Shown one piece after another: positions 61,768-64,000 of a stretch of DNA of 64,000 nt. The DNA comes from Actinomyces sp. oral taxon 414 (GTDB lineage Bacteria > Actinomycetota > Actinomycetes > Actinomycetales > Actinomycetaceae): NCBI RefSeq assembly GCF_001278845.1, contig NZ_CP012590.1:3224001-3288000 (forward strand), written 5' to 3'. Under the pieces are notes generated by a model that ran no database searches, was not told where the DNA came from, and saw only the letters and a program-made list of their open reading frames with translations. Made by a program: the position numbers and the translations under genes. Position 1 is the stretch's first letter. Each line of letters opens with the position of its first letter.

Positions 61768-62406
61768 ATGCGAAAGACAGTCCACGCCCTCGCCCTGCCG
61801 GTCGCCCTTCTCCTTGCACTGGGCCTGTCGGCCTGCAACGGCGGCCAGGTCCCGGTCTCGAAATCCACCGGCTCGGATGAGACGACCACCAGCGCCCACG
61901 CCGACTCCAGTCAGGAGCCGACCGAGCGACCCACCACCGGAAGGCCCTCCGGGCGGCCCACCACCGGGCGGCCCTCCGAGCGGCCCACCACCGAGACCCC
62001 CACCGCCAAGGGACGGACCGTCCAGGCCACCGATCTCCAGGTCGGCGACTGCTACAACGAGCCGGACCCCGCGAGCACCACCACCAACGACGACGGCAAG
62101 CGCCAGGTCGGCAGCGTCGAGGTCGTCGACTGCGAGGTCCCCCACCAGCACGAGGTCTACAACAACTACAAGATCACCCTGTCGACCTTCCCGGACTCGA
62201 GCACCATGCAGTCGCAGATCCAGACGGCCTGCTACAGCTCCTTCGAGGACTACGTGGGGAAGTCCTACGATGAGAGCCAGTACGAGGCGTCCACCCTGAC
62301 CCCGACCGAAAACTCCTGGGCCCAGGGCGACCGCACCATCACCTGCACTCTCGTGACCAAGGACAACTCCCTGATCACCGGCTCCCTCAAGGGCGCAGCC
62401 AAGTAA
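61768..62406 (+). CDS. Lipoprotein with septum-formation-like domain (paralogue 2)
   Basis: A 212-residue relative of the preceding gene with the same lipobox LSAC, the same four-Cys domain (VGDCYNE, VEVVDCEVPHQHEVYNNY, ACYSSF, TITCT) and the same C-terminal ending TGSLKGAA. It differs by a longer Thr/Pro/Arg-rich linker with RPTTGRPS-type repeats, likely a wall-spanning spacer. Tandem duplication is evident. A further in-frame start at 61666 lacks a signal peptide, so I use 61768. Confidence 0.8.
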   Translation: MRKTVHALALPVALLLALGLSACNGGQVPVSKSTGSDETTTSAHADSSQEPTERPTTGRPSGRPTTGRPSERPTTETPTAKGRTVQATDLQVGDCYNEPDPASTTTNDDGKRQVGSVEVVDCEVPHQHEVYNNYKITLSTFPDSSTMQSQIQTACYSSFEDYVGKSYDESQYEASTLTPTENSWAQGDRTITCTLVTKDNSLITGSLKGAAK

Positions 62407-62479
62407 CCACGGCCAAGTAATCGCGGCCGAGCAACCGCCGCCGCGAACGGACGACGGCACCGACCGGCGCACGCATCAA

Positions 62480-62511
62480 CGGCGCGGCACCCCCACCGGG
62501 GCGCCGCGCCG
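62480..62511. terminator. Hairpin between convergent genes
   Basis: CGGCGCGGC (62480-62488) pairs with GCCGCGCCG (62503-62511). It lies between the lipoprotein and the convergent activase-like gene and could terminate both. Confidence 0.5.
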
Positions 62512-62548
62512 TCGGCGCGTCGGGCGCAGGGCCGGAGCCGGCCGCCCC

Positions 62549-64000
62549 TCACAGGCGCGCCGGCTCGGCCCCCTGGGCGACGGGCTCCGGCGGGCGGCCC
62601 ACGGCGCTGACCGCGTCCCGGGCGGCCTCGTCCTGCTGGCTCATGAAGGCCGTGGAGATCATGAGCTTGAGGCGGTTGAGCTGGTTGACCTCGCTGGCGC
62701 CCGGGTCGTAGTCGATGCCGACGATATTGGCCTGCGGGTAGCGGCGCCGGATCTCGCGGAACATGCCCTTGCCCACCACGTGGTTGGGCAGGCATCCGAA
62801 GGGCTGGCAGCACACGATGTTGGGGGCGCCGTGCTCGATGAGCTCGACCATCTCGGCCGCGAGCAGCCACCCCTCGCCCGCCTGGTTGCCCAGGCTGAGG
62901 ATCTGCGAGGCCTTCTGCATCATGACGGCGGTGGAGGACTCGACGTCGAAGGTGCCGCCGCAGGCCGCGAGCGCGGCCCGGGCCGGGGCCTGCATCTGCT
63001 CCAGGAACCACACGGCGGCCTTCTTCTTGGCCACGGTGTCCTTCCCAATGCCGTAGGTGTCGGCCTCCCACTGGGCGGTGGCCGGGCCGTTGAGGAAGAA
63101 GGCGAGCAGCCCGGGGACGACGGCCTCGCAGCCCTCGGCCTCGATCTGGTCGACGACGTGGTTGTTGGCGTCGGGCTGGAATTTGACCAGGATCTCGCCG
63201 ACGACGCCCACGCGCGGCTTGCGGGGGATGTCGCGCCTGGGCAGGGCGTCGAATTCGCTCACCATCTCGCGCAGCAGGCGCCGGTAGCCGAGCCGCCCGC
63301 CCCAGGTGGGGCAGCGGCCCTTGTGCTCGAAGTACTCGCCGATAATGGCGTTCCACCGCTGCGCCAGGCGGTTGGCGGCGCCCGGCCGCGTCTCGTAGGG
63401 GCGCACGCGCAGCAGGCAGGTGTTGAGGGTGTCGCCGATGACGATGCCCTGGATCATCTTGAGCCCGAGGGTCGGGGTGAGGCGGAAGCCGGGGTTGTCC
63501 TCCAGTCCCTGCAGCGAGATGGCCAGGACCGGCACCTGCGGGTAGCCGGCCTCGCGCAGGCCCTTGCGGAGCATGGCCGCGTAGTTGGTGGCGCGGCACA
63601 TGCCGCCGGTCTGGGAGATGGCCACGACGCAGCGGTCGGGGTCGTGGGAGCCGTCCTCGAAGGCGCCGATGAGCTGGCCGATGACCATAATGGCGGGGAA
63701 GCAGGCGTCGTTGTTGACGTAGCGCAGACCCACCTCCAGGTCCGCCCGGCTGGCCGATTCCAGCAGTTCGACCTTGTAGCCCAGGCGCCGCATGAGCGGT
63801 TCGAGGGGCCGGAAGTGGACCGGGCTCATCTGCGGCATGAGGATGGTGTGGGTGGCGCGCATCTCCTCGGTGAAGACCGGGGTGGTGGCGGCGGGCAGGG
63901 CGCGTGTCGACGGCGCGGGCCGCTCGGGCGCCGCCTCGGCCCCGGCGGCCTTGACCGGCGCTGCCCCGGCCGCCGTCGTATCGACCTCGGCGGTCTCGAC
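62549..64000 (-). CDS. 2-hydroxyacyl-CoA dehydratase activase-related protein, C-terminal part
   Basis: The frame is open to base 64000, so the N-terminal part is outside. The visible about 480 residues include LMPQMSPVHFRPLEPLM, NNDACFPAIMVIGQL, ISQTGGMCRATNYAAM, VKFQPDANNHVV and CCQPFGCLPNHVVGKGM, the Cys-rich blocks of the DUF2229/HgdB-like region attached to BcrAD/BadFG activase ATPases. Such proteins act in radical-type dehydration or related Fe-S chemistry; many members have no known substrate. An Ala/Pro-rich linker lies at 63880-64000. Confidence 0.85.
   Translation of the reverse strand, partial: VETAEVDTTAAGAAPVKAAGAEAAPERPAPSTRALPAATTPVFTEEMRATHTILMPQMSPVHFRPLEPLMRRLGYKVELLESASRADLEVGLRYVNNDACFPAIMVIGQLIGAFEDGSHDPDRCVVAISQTGGMCRATNYAAMLRKGLREAGYPQVPVLAISLQGLEDNPGFRLTPTLGLKMIQGIVIGDTLNTCLLRVRPYETRPGAANRLAQRWNAIIGEYFEHKGRCPTWGGRLGYRRLLREMVSEFDALPRRDIPRKPRVGVVGEILVKFQPDANNHVVDQIEAEGCEAVVPGLLAFFLNGPATAQWEADTYGIGKDTVAKKKAAVWFLEQMQAPARAALAACGGTFDVESSTAVMMQKASQILSLGNQAGEGWLLAAEMVELIEHGAPNIVCCQPFGCLPNHVVGKGMFREIRRRYPQANIVGIDYDPGASEVNQLNRLKLMISTAFMSQQDEAARDAVSAVGRPPEPVAQGAEPARL

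Overview
The window is high-GC (roughly 70%) actinobacterial chromosome. MurT/GatD, the coproporphyrin-dependent haem route (HemQ, CpfC, CgoX), a small SRP RNA and many promoters placed directly in front of start codons suggest Actinomycetales, most likely an Actinomyces-like member of Actinomycetaceae. The genus is inferred from gene content only.

Layout. 1-2980: cell-wall amidation (murT-gatD) and a NUDIX gene. 3529-17030: an unusually complete haem locus. hemQ, hemH and hemA read leftward; hemE, cgoX, hemC, hemD-hemB and hemL read rightward. Together they cover glutamyl-tRNA to haem b. hemD and hemB share one uninterrupted frame. 17156-22875: a PRD regulator, PTS EIIB, a fused EIIC-EIIA and a GH1 enzyme form a beta-glucoside uptake operon. 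23011-27765: PspC protein, then an NAD/ADP-ribose-flavoured cluster (NAD-kinase-like, SPFH, NrtR-like NUDIX regulator, zinc macrodomain). 28399-34178: Dps, then a five-gene ABC exporter/two-component operon. 34242-43463: thioredoxin, CPBP protease, RpiR regulator, malic/malolactic enzyme with a ThrE/YjjPB-like exporter, ParDE toxin-antitoxin, asd and lysC. 43731-45374: a two-gene AAA ATPase/PD-(D/E)XK-like pair. 47507-51881: a second ABC export cluster. 51900-55050: a mobile, partly AT-rich island with IS5-like, IS630 and IS1380 remnants and one foreign lipoprotein-like gene. 55053-64000: recR, dnaX, a frameshifted IS30-family element, tRNA-Ser(GGA), SRP RNA, two paralogous lipoproteins, and the C-terminal part of a large 2-hydroxyacyl-CoA dehydratase activase-like gene.

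Intergenic space is not empty. Four copies of a composite palindromic element lie at 2999-3455, 27887-28292, 35607-36166 and 46922-47387. Each has a conserved core of about 120 bp with 20-23 bp inverted arms, followed by a long hairpin whose sequence differs between most copies. Two copies are bounded by inverted ends resembling insertion-sequence termini. A second family of CTACGCC palindromes recurs, and one copy is split by the IS30 element. These repeats, the AAA/nuclease pair, a GH1 enzyme with Gln at the acid/base position, MurT without its zinc ribbon and the NAD-linked cluster are the points most worth following up.
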